DNA from: Hasllibacter sp963833115
Lineage (GTDB): Bacteria; Pseudomonadota; Alphaproteobacteria; Rhodobacterales; Rhodobacteraceae
NCBI GenBank assembly: GCA_963833115.1
Contig: CAWHWS010000002.1
Span: 2,356,001 to 2,420,000, forward strand
DNA length: 64,000 nucleotides
Direction of reading: 5' to 3'
Under the pieces are notes generated by a model. The model was not told the origin of the DNA and did not search any database. It worked only from the letters and a program-made list of their open reading frames with translations. The translations under genes and the position numbers were made by a program. This document shows, in pieces, positions 51,375-60,355 of the stretch (within the stretch, counting starts at the first letter, position 1; the number at the start of each line of letters is the position of its first letter).

Positions 51375-52381
51375 CCGCGCCGGGCCCGCTCGGACCCGTC
51401 CTCGCCGAGCGGGGCTGGCTTCTGGCGGACGGTGCGACCGGCACCGCCCTCTTCAACATGGGGCTCCAGGCGGGCGATCCGCCGGAGCTGTGGAACGTCG
51501 ATCACCCGGGCCGGGTCGAGGCGCTCTACCGCGGCGCCGTGGAGGCGGGCTCGGACCTGTTCCTCACCAACACGTTCGGCGGCACGGCCGCGCGCCTGCG
51601 CCTGCACGGCGCCGAGGGGCGCGTTGGCGAGCTGAACGCCGCCGGCGCCGCGATCGGGCGACGCGTCGCCGACGGCGCCGGACGGCCGGTCCTCGTGGCC
51701 GGCTCGATGGGCCCGACCGGCGAGATCATGGCGCCGGTCGGCCCGCTCTCCGAGGACGACGCCGCGGCGATGTTCCTGGCCCAGGCGGAGGGCCTGCGCG
51801 AGGGCGGCGCGGACCTCCTCTGGGTCGAGACGATCAGCGCCGCGGAGGAGGCGCGCGCCGCCGGCATGGCCGCCCAGGCCGCCGGGATGCCCTGGGTCCT
51901 GACGATGAGCTTCGACACCGCGGGACGCACGATGATGGGCCTCACGTCGGTCGCTCTGGGCGAGCTCGTCGCGGGGATGGCGCATCCTCCGGTCGCGGTG
52001 GGCGCGAATTGCGGCGTCGGCGCGGCCGACCTCGTGCGCACGGTACTCGGCCTGGCCGGCGCCGCGTCCGGGATCCCGATCGTCGCCAAGGGCAATGCCG
52101 GCATCCCCAAGTACCAGGACGGGCATATCCACTACGACGGCACGCCCGAGTTGATGGCCGACTACGCCGTCCTGGCGCGGAACGCCGGCGCGCGCGTGAT
52201 CGGCGGTTGCTGCGGGACGGGCCCCGCGCATCTGGCGGCGATGCGCGCGGCGCTGACGGAGCGGCCGCCCGACCCGGCGCCCACCCTGCCCGAGATCGAG
52301 GCCGCGCTCGGCGGCTTCTCCTCCGCGGATGACGGGCTCGGGACGCCCCCGCGCGCCCGCGCGCGGCGCGGCCGGCGCTGA
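51371..52381 (+). CDS. Homocysteine S-methyltransferase subunit of a split, B12-dependent methionine synthase
   Basis: A 336-residue zinc-dependent methyltransferase domain. It has GWLLADGATGTALFNMGLQA, DLFLTNTFGGTAARLRLHGA, GSMGPTGEIMAPVGPL, and the zinc ligands VGANCGVGAADL and VIGGCCGTGPAH (one cysteine, then two). Often annotated betaine-homocysteine methyltransferase. Given the corrinoid-binding protein 2.7 kb downstream and DUF1638 beyond, it is more probably the homocysteine half of a MetH that has been split into separate proteins. The overlap with the DUF1476 gene is by four bases. Confidence 0.82.
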   Translation: MTAPGPLGPVLAERGWLLADGATGTALFNMGLQAGDPPELWNVDHPGRVEALYRGAVEAGSDLFLTNTFGGTAARLRLHGAEGRVGELNAAGAAIGRRVADGAGRPVLVAGSMGPTGEIMAPVGPLSEDDAAAMFLAQAEGLREGGADLLWVETISAAEEARAAGMAAQAAGMPWVLTMSFDTAGRTMMGLTSVALGELVAGMAHPPVAVGANCGVGAADLVRTVLGLAGAASGIPIVAKGNAGIPKYQDGHIHYDGTPELMADYAVLARNAGARVIGGCCGTGPAHLAAMRAALTERPPDPAPTLPEIEAALGGFSSADDGLGTPPRARARRGRR

Positions 52382-52407
52382 CGGCGCCGGGCCGCGCCGC
52401 GAGATCA

Positions 52408-52444
52408 CCCGGCGGGCCGCTGCCGCGCGTATCGGCCCGCCGGG
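52408..52444. terminator. Terminator-like hairpin after the homocysteine methyltransferase gene
   Basis: An 11-bp perfect stem, CCCGGCGGGCC and GGCCCGCCGGG with a 15-base loop, lies 27 bases past the stop. No T-run follows on the plus strand. The rest of the 317-base gap up to 52698 shows no gene I can support. Confidence 0.4.
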
Positions 52445-52698
52445 AAACGAGGGCGCGGCGCCCGTGGCGCCCGGATGAGCCGATCGCGCCCGGTGCGCCT
52501 TCGGCATCGCGCGCGGACGAAACCGGACCGCGCTTGGCCGACGGATCGCTCCGCGGCACGCGGCGGGTCGTGGGCGTTGCCCCCCTCGGGCCGCGGATGT
52601 CCGAGTAGCGCGCCGACGTGCCCGGGCGGCCAGTCCGCGCACGGCCGTGACCGCCTCGGACGCGGGCGCCGGATCGCGCCCGTCCGCGACCCGTCCGG

Positions 52699-53862
52699 TC
52701 AGAGCAGCGGGAGCTGATCGCCCGGGCGGGGCGGGCGGGCGAAGAGGTCGCATCGCAGGGGCACACTGCGCGCCGAGAGGCCCAGCCGGCGGCACGCGAC
52801 CTCGAAGCGCCGCCGCAGGAGGTCCGCCCAGGCGCCCTGTCCGCTCATCCGCACGTGCCAGTCGGGATCGTAGTCCCGCCCGCCATGGAGCTCCCGCACG
52901 CGGCCCATCACCCGCGCGGCCCGGTCCGGCACGTGCGCGGCGAGCCAGTCGCGAAAGAGCGGCGCCACCTCGAGCGGCAGGCGCAGCGGGATCGCGGAGG
53001 CGAGCGTCGCCCCGGCCTCGGCCGCCGCCCCCAGGATACCCTCCAGCTCGTGGTCCGTCAGCGCCGGGATCATCGGCGAGGCCGAGACGCGTACCGGAAC
53101 GCCCGCCTCCGCCAGCGCCCGGATCGCCGCGATGCGCCGCGCCGGCGCCGGTGCGCGCGGCTCCATCGCCCGGCTCAGGCCCGGATCGAGGGTCGTGACC
53201 GAGAGGGCCGCATGCGCCAGCCCGCGCTCGGCCATCGGCGCGATCAGGTCGAGGTCGCGCTCGATCAGGGCGCCCTTCGTCACGATGGTCACCGGGTGGT
53301 TCCACTCCGAGAGCACGGCCAGGATCGCGCGCGTGATGCCACGGTCGCGCTCGACGGGCTGATAGGGGTCGGTGTTCGATCCCAGCGCGATCGGGCTTGG
53401 CACGTAGCCCACGCGGCCGATCTCCCGCTCGAGGGCCTCCGCCGCGCCGGGCTTGGCGATCAGCCGGCTCTCGAAGTCGAGGCCGGGGGACAGGCCGAGC
53501 CAGGCATGGGTCGGGCGGGCGAAGCAGTAGACGCAGCCATGCTCGCAGCCGCGATAGGGGTTGATCGACCGATCGAACGGCAGGTCCGGGCTGTCGTTGC
53601 GCGCGATCACCCGGCGGACGGGCTCGTCCCGCACCTCGGTCCGGAGCGGCGGCAGGTCCGGGGCCGCGCCCCAGCCGTCGTCGACCGCGTCCCGCGAGAG
53701 GCGCTCGTATCGTCCGGCCTCGTTGGCGGCCGCCGCGCGCCCCGGCTCGGCTCGGGCCCCCTCGCGCAGGTCGACCGCGCCGCGGGGGCGGCGGCGCGCG
53801 GCGGCCGGGGGAGCGGGAGGGAAGGCGCCGAGCATGCTCGATGCAGAACATAGGATGAACAT
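52699..53862 (-). CDS. PA0069 family radical SAM protein
   Basis: A 387-residue (or 378-residue) protein. Seen: INPYRGCEHGCVYCFARPTH (the CX3CX2C radical SAM cluster, residues about 95-103), LGSNTDPYQPVERDRGITRA, HPVTIVTKGALIERDLDLI and HGGRDYDPDWHVRMSGQGAW near the end. It resembles SplB-like photolyase-type enzymes; the true substrate is unknown. Start ATG 53862 has GGGGG upstream; ATG 53835 (MLGAFPPAP) is an alternative. It is divergent from the SGNH gene. Confidence 0.85.
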   Translation of the reverse strand: MFILCSASSMLGAFPPAPPAAARRRPRGAVDLREGARAEPGRAAAANEAGRYERLSRDAVDDGWGAAPDLPPLRTEVRDEPVRRVIARNDSPDLPFDRSINPYRGCEHGCVYCFARPTHAWLGLSPGLDFESRLIAKPGAAEALEREIGRVGYVPSPIALGSNTDPYQPVERDRGITRAILAVLSEWNHPVTIVTKGALIERDLDLIAPMAERGLAHAALSVTTLDPGLSRAMEPRAPAPARRIAAIRALAEAGVPVRVSASPMIPALTDHELEGILGAAAEAGATLASAIPLRLPLEVAPLFRDWLAAHVPDRAARVMGRVRELHGGRDYDPDWHVRMSGQGAWADLLRRRFEVACRRLGLSARSVPLRCDLFARPPRPGDQLPLL

Positions 53863-53961
53863 CGATGCAACCCCCGCCGCATCCTCTCGACGGGGTTTCG
53901 CGATACGACGTTCGTGGAATACACGCTTGGGCAAACATTGAATCGACTTGGAGAATCGCCA

Positions 53962-54933
53962 ATGACCCCTCGCATCATCGCCCTGGCCGCCGCGGTCGCG
54001 TTGCCGGGGACGGCTGTCGCGATCCCCTTGTCGGAGGCCACGTCCTTCTTCGTCTTCGGCGACAGCCTGAGCGATCCCGGCAATCTGCCGACGGTCGGGC
54101 TTCCCTTCCTTCCCGGCAATCCCGCGACCGTCCCGTTCTATGCGGACGAGCGTTTCACCGACGGCCCCGTCTGGGCGGAGATCGCGGCGCTCGAGGTGGG
54201 CGGCGATGCGCTCAACGTCGCATTCGGGGGCGCGCGCGCCGACGCTCGGGGGGCCGTGACCCCGATCCCCGATCTCGATGGCCAGATCGATCTCTACGAG
54301 GCCTTCCTCGGGGAGATCGGCGGCACAGGGCCCCTCGGCAGCGATCCGCTGGCCGCGATCTGGTTCGGCGCCAACGACATCTTCCAGACCTTCGGGACCG
54401 CGTCCCTTCCCGGCGCGATCGTCGCCGCGGCGGAGGCGATCGGGGACGGAATCGACCGGCTCTCCGGCCTCGGGATCGCGAACGTCGTCGTCTTCAACCT
54501 GCCGGACCTGTCGCGCACGCCGCTCTTCGTCGGCACGCCGGCCGCGGGCCTCGCCCGGCTGGCCACGACGACCTACAACGACCTCCTCGCCGCGCAGGTC
54601 GCGGACGCGCCCGGGGACGTCACGCTCTTCGACGTGAACGCCCTCTTCGACGACCTCCTGGGCGACCCGGCGGCGTTCGGCGCGCGGTATCCGGCCGCCG
54701 CCGGCATCACCGTGGTCGACGAGGCCTGCCTGGGCGACGGGCCCGACGTCTTCCTTTGCGACGCGCCGGAGACCTACGTCTTCTTCGACGACGTGCACCC
54801 GACGCAGCAGGTCCACGCCGCCCTCGCGGCCGCGCTCGGGGAGAGGCTCGCGCCGATCCCCCTGCCGGCCGGCGCGCCGCTCCTCCTGCTGGGCGTCGGC
54901 GCGCTCGCGCTCGCGCGCCGGCGCGCGGCCTGA
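53962..54933 (+). CDS. SGNH/GDSL esterase with VPLPA-type sorting tail
   Basis: A 323-residue exported lipase/esterase. After the signal peptide (MTPRIIALAAAVALPGTAVA) come block I FFVFGDSLSDPGN (nucleophile Ser), block III IWFGANDIFQTFG and block V FFDDVHPTQQVH (Asp and His). The end carries PIPLPAGAPLLLLGVGALAL and ARRRAA, a VPLPA-type signal for membrane sorting. GGAG is well placed before ATG 53962. The substrate is unknown; it may act on cell-surface esters or lipids. Confidence 0.88.
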   Translation: MTPRIIALAAAVALPGTAVAIPLSEATSFFVFGDSLSDPGNLPTVGLPFLPGNPATVPFYADERFTDGPVWAEIAALEVGGDALNVAFGGARADARGAVTPIPDLDGQIDLYEAFLGEIGGTGPLGSDPLAAIWFGANDIFQTFGTASLPGAIVAAAEAIGDGIDRLSGLGIANVVVFNLPDLSRTPLFVGTPAAGLARLATTTYNDLLAAQVADAPGDVTLFDVNALFDDLLGDPAAFGARYPAAAGITVVDEACLGDGPDVFLCDAPETYVFFDDVHPTQQVHAALAAALGERLAPIPLPAGAPLLLLGVGALALARRRAA

Positions 54934-55061
54934 CCCCCGCCAGGGGCGCGCCGCGCGTCGCAAGCCGCGGACCCCGCGTCGCAATCCGCCGCGCCGCGCG
55001 CCTCTCTCGGACATAGCGTGGCGGGCAGAGCGCGGGCTCCCTACCGCGCGCGGAGCGCACG

Positions 55062-55766
55062 ATGGCTGAAGACGGCGACGACATCATCCTCGCGGACCTG
55101 AACGACGAGGACCTCGTCGCGCAGATGTTCGACGACCTCTACGACGGCCTGCGCGACGAGGTCGAGGAGGGCGTGAACCTCCTGCTCGCCCGCGGTTGGA
55201 CGCCCTACGACATCCTCACCAAGGCGCTCGTCGGCGGCATGACCATCGTCGGCCACGACTTCCGGGACGGGATCCTCTTCGTCCCCGAGGTGCTGCTGGC
55301 GGCGGGCGCGATGAAGGGCGGCATGGCGATCCTCAAGCCCCTCCTCGCCGAGACCGGCGCGCCGCGCATGGGCAAGATGGTGATCGGCACCGTCAAGGGC
55401 GACATCCACGACATCGGCAAGAACCTCGTCTCGATGATGATGGAGGGCGCCGGCTTCGAGGTCGTGGACCTCGGGATCAACAACTCCGTGGACGCCTATC
55501 TCGGCGCGCTCGAGACCGAGGCGCCCGACATCCTGGGCATGTCGGCCCTCCTGACCACGACGATGCCCTACATGAAGGTCGTGATCGACACGATGAAGGA
55601 GCGCGGCATCCGCGACGACTACACCGTGCTCGTCGGCGGCGCGCCCCTCAACGAGGAGTTCGGCCGGGCCATCGGTGCGGACGCCTACTGCCGCGACGCC
55701 GCCGTCGCGGTCGAGACGGCCAAGACGTTCATGGCGCGCAAGCACAATCAGCTCGCCGCGTCCTGA
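55062..55766 (+). CDS. Corrinoid (B12)-binding protein of a methyltransferase system
   Basis: A 234-residue protein with the helical cap (EEGVNLLLARGWTPYDILTK, LFVPEVLLAAGAMKGGMAIL) and the B12-binding Rossmann half with the lower-ligand motif GDIHDIGKNLVSMMMEGAGF (DxHxxG; His about 115) and later DILGMSALLTTTMPYMKVVI and VLVGGAPLNEEFG. It matches the MetH cap plus cobalamin domains standing alone. It most likely accepts a methyl group from methyl-THF through a separate protein and passes it to homocysteine. Confidence 0.92.
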   Translation: MAEDGDDIILADLNDEDLVAQMFDDLYDGLRDEVEEGVNLLLARGWTPYDILTKALVGGMTIVGHDFRDGILFVPEVLLAAGAMKGGMAILKPLLAETGAPRMGKMVIGTVKGDIHDIGKNLVSMMMEGAGFEVVDLGINNSVDAYLGALETEAPDILGMSALLTTTMPYMKVVIDTMKERGIRDDYTVLVGGAPLNEEFGRAIGADAYCRDAAVAVETAKTFMARKHNQLAAS

Positions 55767-55826
55767 CGGGGGAACGCGCGAGGGCCTGCCGTCGTTGCCT
55801 TCCGGCACACAGACCGGAGACATGAC

Positions 55827-56330
55827 ATGCGCCTCGCCGCCCCCCTCGCCCTCGCCGCCCTCCTTCCCGCCGCCGCTTTGGCGGACGTCGCCGCCGGCGC
55901 CATCATCGACGGATCGGGCACCGAGATCGGCATGATCCGGATCGTTGACCGGCCGTCCGGCATCACCACGATCCTGATCGAGGCCCGGGGCTTCGAGGCG
56001 GGCGTGCAGGGCGTGCACCTGCACGAGACCGGCGCCTGCGAGGGCCCGGACTTCGCATCCGCGGGCGGGCACATCGCCGGGGACGCCGAGCACGGCGTGG
56101 AGGCCGCGGGCGGCCCGCATCCGGGCGACCTGCCCAACGTCCACATCCAGGACGACGGCGTGATCGCGGTCGAGTACTTCACCGACCGGATCACGGTCGC
56201 GGACCTCCTCGACGCGGACGGATCGGCCTTCATCATCCATTCGGACGCGGACGACTACGAGAGCCAGCCCAGCGGCGCCGCGGGCGACCGCCTGGCTTGC
56301 GCGGTGATCGAGGCAGCCGAGCCGGCCTAG
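55827..56330 (+). CDS. sodC: Periplasmic Cu/Zn superoxide dismutase
   Basis: A 167-residue protein with signal peptide MRLAAPLALAALLPAAALA. Copper and zinc ligands are visible in GVHLHETGACEGPDF, GGHIAGDAEHGVEAAGGPHP, LPNVHIQDDG and FIIHSDADDYESQPSGAAGD; the disulphide pair is in GACEG and RLACAVIE. The layout (HxH, the zinc loop with GGPH, the electrostatic/SQPSG segment) is standard, so it should convert superoxide in the periplasm. Confidence 0.9.
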   Translation: MRLAAPLALAALLPAAALADVAAGAIIDGSGTEIGMIRIVDRPSGITTILIEARGFEAGVQGVHLHETGACEGPDFASAGGHIAGDAEHGVEAAGGPHPGDLPNVHIQDDGVIAVEYFTDRITVADLLDADGSAFIIHSDADDYESQPSGAAGDRLACAVIEAAEPA

Positions 56331-56332
56331 GC

Positions 56333-56720
56333 CCGGCGCTCCATCCCCGGGCCAAGGCGGCGGCCGCGACGACGGCGTAGAGGACCTGCCCGGCCAGGGC
56401 GTTCCGGATGACGGTCGCGGATCCGAGGAAGGCGTCGCCCGCCGCGAACCAGGCGACGCCGGTCACGACGACCCAGAGCCCGATGCCGTTGAGCGCGGGA
56501 TGCGATCCGCCGGTTCAGCGCGCGCGCCGCGCCCGAGCCCCTCGGGCACGAGGGCGCCGATCCCCGGGAGGGACGCCACGACCCGATCCCGGAGATCGAA
56601 GGCGATCGTCCCCGCCGCACCGACGAGAAGGATCGGCGGCGCCCTTCGACGCGCGAGATCAGGGCCGCACGGGCGCGGATGTCGGGCGTCGTGGTCATTG
56701 CGTCTGGCCAAAGGGCGGGC
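56333..56720 (-). pseudogene. Probable decayed multi-helix membrane protein
   Basis: In the 538-base gap between sodC and the DUF1638 gene, two minus-strand frames carry hydrophobic, protein-like stretches. One frame reads PPILLVGAAGTIAFDLRDRV through SLPGIGALVPEGLGRGARAE. The other, just after it, reads HPALNGIGLWVVVTGVAWFA through GDAFLGSATVIRNALAGQVL and YAVVAAAALARG. Together they look like the beginning and end of one membrane protein, with a frameshift and probably an internal deletion between. No start codon is well placed. Not certain, but random frames rarely look like this. Confidence 0.35.
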
Positions 56721-56868
56721 ACGCCGCGCGCCCTCACGGGCGACCGACCGGCATGCGGCGTGACGACCCGCCCCTCAAACGGGCGCGAGCACACGAGGAG
56801 GCAAGGCCGGCTGCGACCCAAGACCTGCCCCCTGGCGCCCTGCCCGCGTAGCGCGCACCATCCGGCCC

Positions 56869-57567
56869 GTGACAGACGCCCCCGCCCCCGCCCCCCGCCG
56901 CCGCCGCGGCGGCCGCACCGCGCGCCTGGCCGGCACGCCCGCCGCGGGGCCGTCCAACCGCGGCCGCCGCGCCGTCCCGGCCCCCGACGCGGTGCTCGTC
57001 CTCGCCTGCGGCGCGCTCGCGCACGAGATCGTCGCGTTGATCGACGCGAACGGGTGGGACCATCTCCACCTGCACTGCCTGCCGGCGATCCTGCACAACA
57101 CGCCGGACGCGATCCCCGGCGCGGTGGCGGAGGCGCTCGACGCGATCCCCCACGACCGCGCGTTCGTCGCCTATGCCGATTGCGGCACCGGCGGGCGGCT
57201 CGCCGCCCTGTGCGCGGCGCGCGGCGTGGCGATGATCGCCGGGCCCCATTGCTACGCGTTCTACGAGGGCGTGGACGCCTTCGCCGCGCGCACGGCCGGC
57301 GGCGCGGACATGCGCGCGTTCTACGTGACCGATTTCCTCGCCCGGCAATTCGACGCCTTCGTGACCCGGCCCCTCGGCCTCGACCGGCACCCCGAGCTAC
57401 GGGAGGTCTATTTCGGCCGCTACGACACGCTGGTCCATCAGGTCCAGGTGGAGGATGCGGCGCTGGAGACGCTCGCGCGCGGCCATGCCGACGCGCTGGG
57501 CCTGCGCTACGAGCGGCGCGTCACCGGCTATGGCGACCTGGCCGGCGCCCTCGGACGCGTGCGCTAG
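56869..57567 (+). CDS. DUF1638 domain protein
   Basis: A 232-residue protein with an Arg/Pro-rich start and the DUF1638 body: VLVLACGALAHEIVALIDAN, HCLPAILHNTPDAIPGAVAE, YADCGTGGRLAALC, HCYAFYEGVDAF and YVTDFLARQFDAFVTRPLGL. Genetic work in Phaeobacter has linked DUF1638 to B12-dependent methionine synthase that lacks the reactivation domain. Its place beside the corrinoid protein fits this. It starts at GTG 56869 and its TAG stop shares a CTAG with the convergent sufE. Confidence 0.83.
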   Translation: MTDAPAPAPRRRRGGRTARLAGTPAAGPSNRGRRAVPAPDAVLVLACGALAHEIVALIDANGWDHLHLHCLPAILHNTPDAIPGAVAEALDAIPHDRAFVAYADCGTGGRLAALCAARGVAMIAGPHCYAFYEGVDAFAARTAGGADMRAFYVTDFLARQFDAFVTRPLGLDRHPELREVYFGRYDTLVHQVQVEDAALETLARGHADALGLRYERRVTGYGDLAGALGRVR

Positions 57568-57989
57568 CGCCCCGCGCGGGCCGCCACCTCCTCGAGCCGG
57601 GCGACCATCGCGCGCAGGCCGTTGGAGCGTTGCGACGACAAGTGGTCCTGGAGGCCCAGGCGCGCGAGCTCGGCCGGCGCGTCGACGGACGCCGCCTCCG
57701 CCACGGTGCCGCCGGCATAGAGCGCGTGCAGCACCGCGATCAGGCCCTTCACGATCATCGCGTCCGAATCGCCGGCGAAATCGAGCGTGGCGGCCGGGCC
57801 CGCCCCGTCGAGCCGCGGCGCGATCCAGACCTGGCTCGCGCAGCCGTCGACCTTGGTGGCGGGCGCCTTCAGGGCGTCGTCCATGGGCGGCATCCGCCGG
57901 CCCATGTCGATGACCTCGCGGTAGCGATCCTCCCAGTCCTCCAGGAACTCGAACGTCTCGACGATCTCCTCGAAGGCGGGGCGGGCCAT
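57564..57989 (-). CDS. sufE: Cysteine desulphuration protein SufE
   Basis: A 141-residue protein that takes persulphide sulphur from SufS for iron-sulphur cluster assembly. It has MARPAFEEIVETFEFLEDWE, the active Cys50 in KVDGCASQVWIAPRL, and HLSSQRSNGLRAMVARLEEV at the end. ATG 57989 is chosen for homology. It is convergent with the DUF1638 gene, whose stop is the opposite reading of the same CTAG. Confidence 0.93.
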   Translation of the reverse strand: MARPAFEEIVETFEFLEDWEDRYREVIDMGRRMPPMDDALKAPATKVDGCASQVWIAPRLDGAGPAATLDFAGDSDAMIVKGLIAVLHALYAGGTVAEAASVDAPAELARLGLQDHLSSQRSNGLRAMVARLEEVAARAGR

Positions 57990-58105
57990 GGCGGGTCTCC
58001 TCGACGGGAGTCCCGCAGGTAGGGGTGGGACGGGCCCGCGTCCAGCGCGGGTTTTCGCCGCGCCTGCCGGGTGATACGCGGACGTGCCGAGGCACGGGGA
58101 CGGAC

Positions 58106-58558
58106 ATGCACGCACTTCACGCCCGCGGGCTCGCCGCCGCGCTGATCCTCGCCCTCGCCGGATGCGGCGCCGTGAGAGACAGCGGGGCCAACCCCCTGAA
58201 CTGGTTCGGCCGCCCCGCCGCGGCGCCGAGCGCCGCCGTCACGGTCGCCGGCGACCCCCGCCCCCTGACGGCGATCACCGAGCTTCGGGTATCGCCGTCG
58301 GCCGGTGGCGCCATCGTGGAGGCGCGCGGCCTGCCGCCGATCCAGGGCTGGTGGGGCGCCTCCCTCGTGCCCGTCCCGGCGGATGCGGGAACCCTCGCCT
58401 TCGAGCTGCGCGCCGTCCCGGCCGAGGCGGGCGCGCGGGCCGGGCCGCCGCGGAGCCGCGAGCTGGTGGTCGCGACCTTCGTCTCGGACGCCCGGCTGCG
58501 CGGCGTGCGCAGGGTCCGCGTGGACGGCAGCGCCGGCGCGCTCGCCGTCGCCCGCTAG
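58106..58558 (+). CDS. Small lipoprotein of unknown function
   Basis: A 150-residue protein with a lipoprotein signal (AAALILALAGC, lipobox LAGC, cysteine at about residue 20). The mature part reads NPLNWFGRPAAAPSAAVTVA, ITELRVSPSAGGAIVEARGL and WGASLVPVPADAGTLAFELR: a small beta-rich domain, no family assigned. Stop shares CTAG with the convergent rnd gene. Confidence 0.75.
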   Translation: MHALHARGLAAALILALAGCGAVRDSGANPLNWFGRPAAAPSAAVTVAGDPRPLTAITELRVSPSAGGAIVEARGLPPIQGWWGASLVPVPADAGTLAFELRAVPAEAGARAGPPRSRELVVATFVSDARLRGVRRVRVDGSAGALAVAR

Positions 58559-59706
58559 AGCTCGACGACCTGCACGCGGCCGCCGCGCGCGGCCAGGGCG
58601 AGCTCGCCATCGCACAATCGCAGCGCGTCGTCGCCGAACGCCGCCCGGCGCCACCCCTGGAGCGTGCCCACGTCCCGCTCCCCGGCCGCGATGCGGTCGA
58701 GCTCGGACGAGGTCGCGATCAGCTTGGGCGCGACGCCGAGCGCGTCCGCCTTCGCCTTGAGCAGCACGCGCAGCAGATCGGCCAGGGCCGGATCGACCTG
58801 CAGGCGCTCGTCCTCGCGCACCCGGGCGCCGCGCGGCAGCTCGGCCGCCTGCCCCCGGGCCACGGCGGCCAGGATCCCGTCCGCGATCTCGCCGCGCCGT
58901 GCCTCGCGGAGCAGCAGGCGCGAGCGTCCCAGGTCCTCCGCGGTCGCCGGGCGGGTCGCGGCCAGCTCCATCAGCGCGTCGTCCTTGAAGACCCGGCCAC
59001 GGGGCACGTCGCGCTCTTGCGCGTGCCGCTCGCGGAAGTCGGCCAGCTCGCGGGCCACCGCCATGACCCGCGGGTTGGCGCCGCGCGTCTTGAGCCGGCG
59101 CCAGGCGTCCTCGGGCTCGGTCACGTAGGTCGCGGGATCGGTGAGGACGGCGATCTCCTCCTCGACCCAGGCGCGCCGCCCGGTGCGCGCGAGCTCGGCG
59201 TCGAGATGCTCGTAGATCGCCCGCAGATGGGTGACGTCGGCGATGGCGTAGGTCTTCTGCGCGTCCGTGAGCGGACGGCGGGACCAATCGGTGAAGCGGC
59301 TGGCCTTGTCGACGCTGCCCTGCGCGATCCGGCGCACGAGGGTCTCGTATCCGACCTGCTCGCCGAAGCCGGCGACCATCGCGGCGACCTGCGTGTCGAA
59401 CAGGGGCACGGGGATGGCCTGACCGAGATGATGGAAGATCTCCACGTCCTGGCGCGCGGCGTGGAACACCTTGACCACCCTCGGATCGCGCAGGAGCGCG
59501 TAGAGCGGCGCGAGGTCCATCTCCCGGCCCTCGACAGGATCGACGAGGACCGCGTCCCCCTCGCCGGGCAGCGCGAGCTGGACGAGGCAGAGCTGCGCCC
59601 AGTAGGTGCGCTCGCGCAGGAACTCGGTGTCGACGGTGACGTAGGGGCCGGCGGCGGCCGCCTCGCAGAAGGCCGCGAGGTCCTGGGTGGTGACGATCGT
59701 GCGCAT
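58555..59706 (-). CDS. rnd: Ribonuclease D
   Basis: 3'-5' exoribonuclease for tRNA and other stable RNA ends (383 residues). The DEDD residues are in YVTVDTEFLRERTYWAQLCL, KVFHAARQDVEIFHHLG and KTYAIADVTHLRAIYE. An HRDC domain follows (LADFRERHAQERDVPRGRVF, KDDALMELAATRPATAEDLG) and another helical domain ends the protein. Normal for the family. Confidence 0.95.
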   Translation of the reverse strand: MRTIVTTQDLAAFCEAAAAGPYVTVDTEFLRERTYWAQLCLVQLALPGEGDAVLVDPVEGREMDLAPLYALLRDPRVVKVFHAARQDVEIFHHLGQAIPVPLFDTQVAAMVAGFGEQVGYETLVRRIAQGSVDKASRFTDWSRRPLTDAQKTYAIADVTHLRAIYEHLDAELARTGRRAWVEEEIAVLTDPATYVTEPEDAWRRLKTRGANPRVMAVARELADFRERHAQERDVPRGRVFKDDALMELAATRPATAEDLGRSRLLLREARRGEIADGILAAVARGQAAELPRGARVREDERLQVDPALADLLRVLLKAKADALGVAPKLIATSSELDRIAAGERDVGTLQGWRRAAFGDDALRLCDGELALAARGGRVQVVEL

Positions 59707-59769
59707 CGGGGCTCCGGTAGGTCAGGCCCGTTCACGTAGCCCCGCGATGGCCCGAGGGAAAGCGCGCCC

Positions 59770-60351
59770 CTAGAGGTCGAGCCGGGAGCGGTCCCCGGCC
59801 GCCACGCGCGCCAGCACCGCCGGGTAGAGGCGGTGCTCGGCGTCGAGCACGCGGGACGCCAGGGCCTGCGGCGTGTCCCCGGGACGGACGGGCACGCGGG
59901 CCTGGCCCAGGATCGGGCCGTCGTCGAGGGCGGCGGTGACCTCATGGACGGTGCAGCCGGCGACCGCGTCCCCGGCCGCGATGGCGCGCGCGTGCGTGTC
60001 GAGGCCCCGGTGCCGCGGCAGGAGCGAGGGGTGGACGTTGAGCACGCGCCCCGCCCAGCAGGCCACGAAGCCGGGCGAGAGCAGGCGCATGAAACCGGCG
60101 AGGCATATCAGATCCGGCTCGGCGCCCCGGAGCGCGGCCTCGAGGGCCGCCTCGAAGGCGGGGCGGTCCGGGTGAGCACGCCGGTCGACCGCCGCGGTCT
60201 CGATCCCCATGCCCCGGGCACGCGCCAGCCCCCCGGCTTCCGGCCGGTCGGCGAGTACGAGCACCGGCCGCGCCGGATGCGCCCCGGTCATGGACCGGGC
60301 CAGAGCGACCATGTTGGACCCGCCGCCGGAGATCAGGATCGCGACGCGCAG
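59770..60351 (-). CDS. purN: Phosphoribosylglycinamide formyltransferase
   Basis: Transfers a formyl group from 10-formyl-THF to GAR in purine synthesis. The protein has the expected RVAILISGGGSNMVALARSM, LICLAGFMRLLSPGFV, VLNVHPSLLPRHRGLDTHAR and GCTVHEVTAALDDGPILGQA. Upstream of RVAIL there is no ATG, GTG or TTG in frame before an improbable point 90 codons away. The only candidate is a CTG at 60351 (D-P-L position), with GGGGA 8 bases ahead, 4 bases after the purM stop. That gives 193 residues, near normal. Confidence 0.9.
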   Translation of the reverse strand: MRVAILISGGGSNMVALARSMTGAHPARPVLVLADRPEAGGLARARGMGIETAAVDRRAHPDRPAFEAALEAALRGAEPDLICLAGFMRLLSPGFVACWAGRVLNVHPSLLPRHRGLDTHARAIAAGDAVAGCTVHEVTAALDDGPILGQARVPVRPGDTPQALASRVLDAEHRLYPAVLARVAAGDRSRLDL

Positions 60352-60355
60352 CGGA

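Noticed and set aside
52699..55014. Extension of the radical SAM protein to 771 codons through the SGNH gene
   Set aside because: The extra N-terminal part is the shadow of the SGNH esterase; the radical SAM homology begins near 53835-53862.
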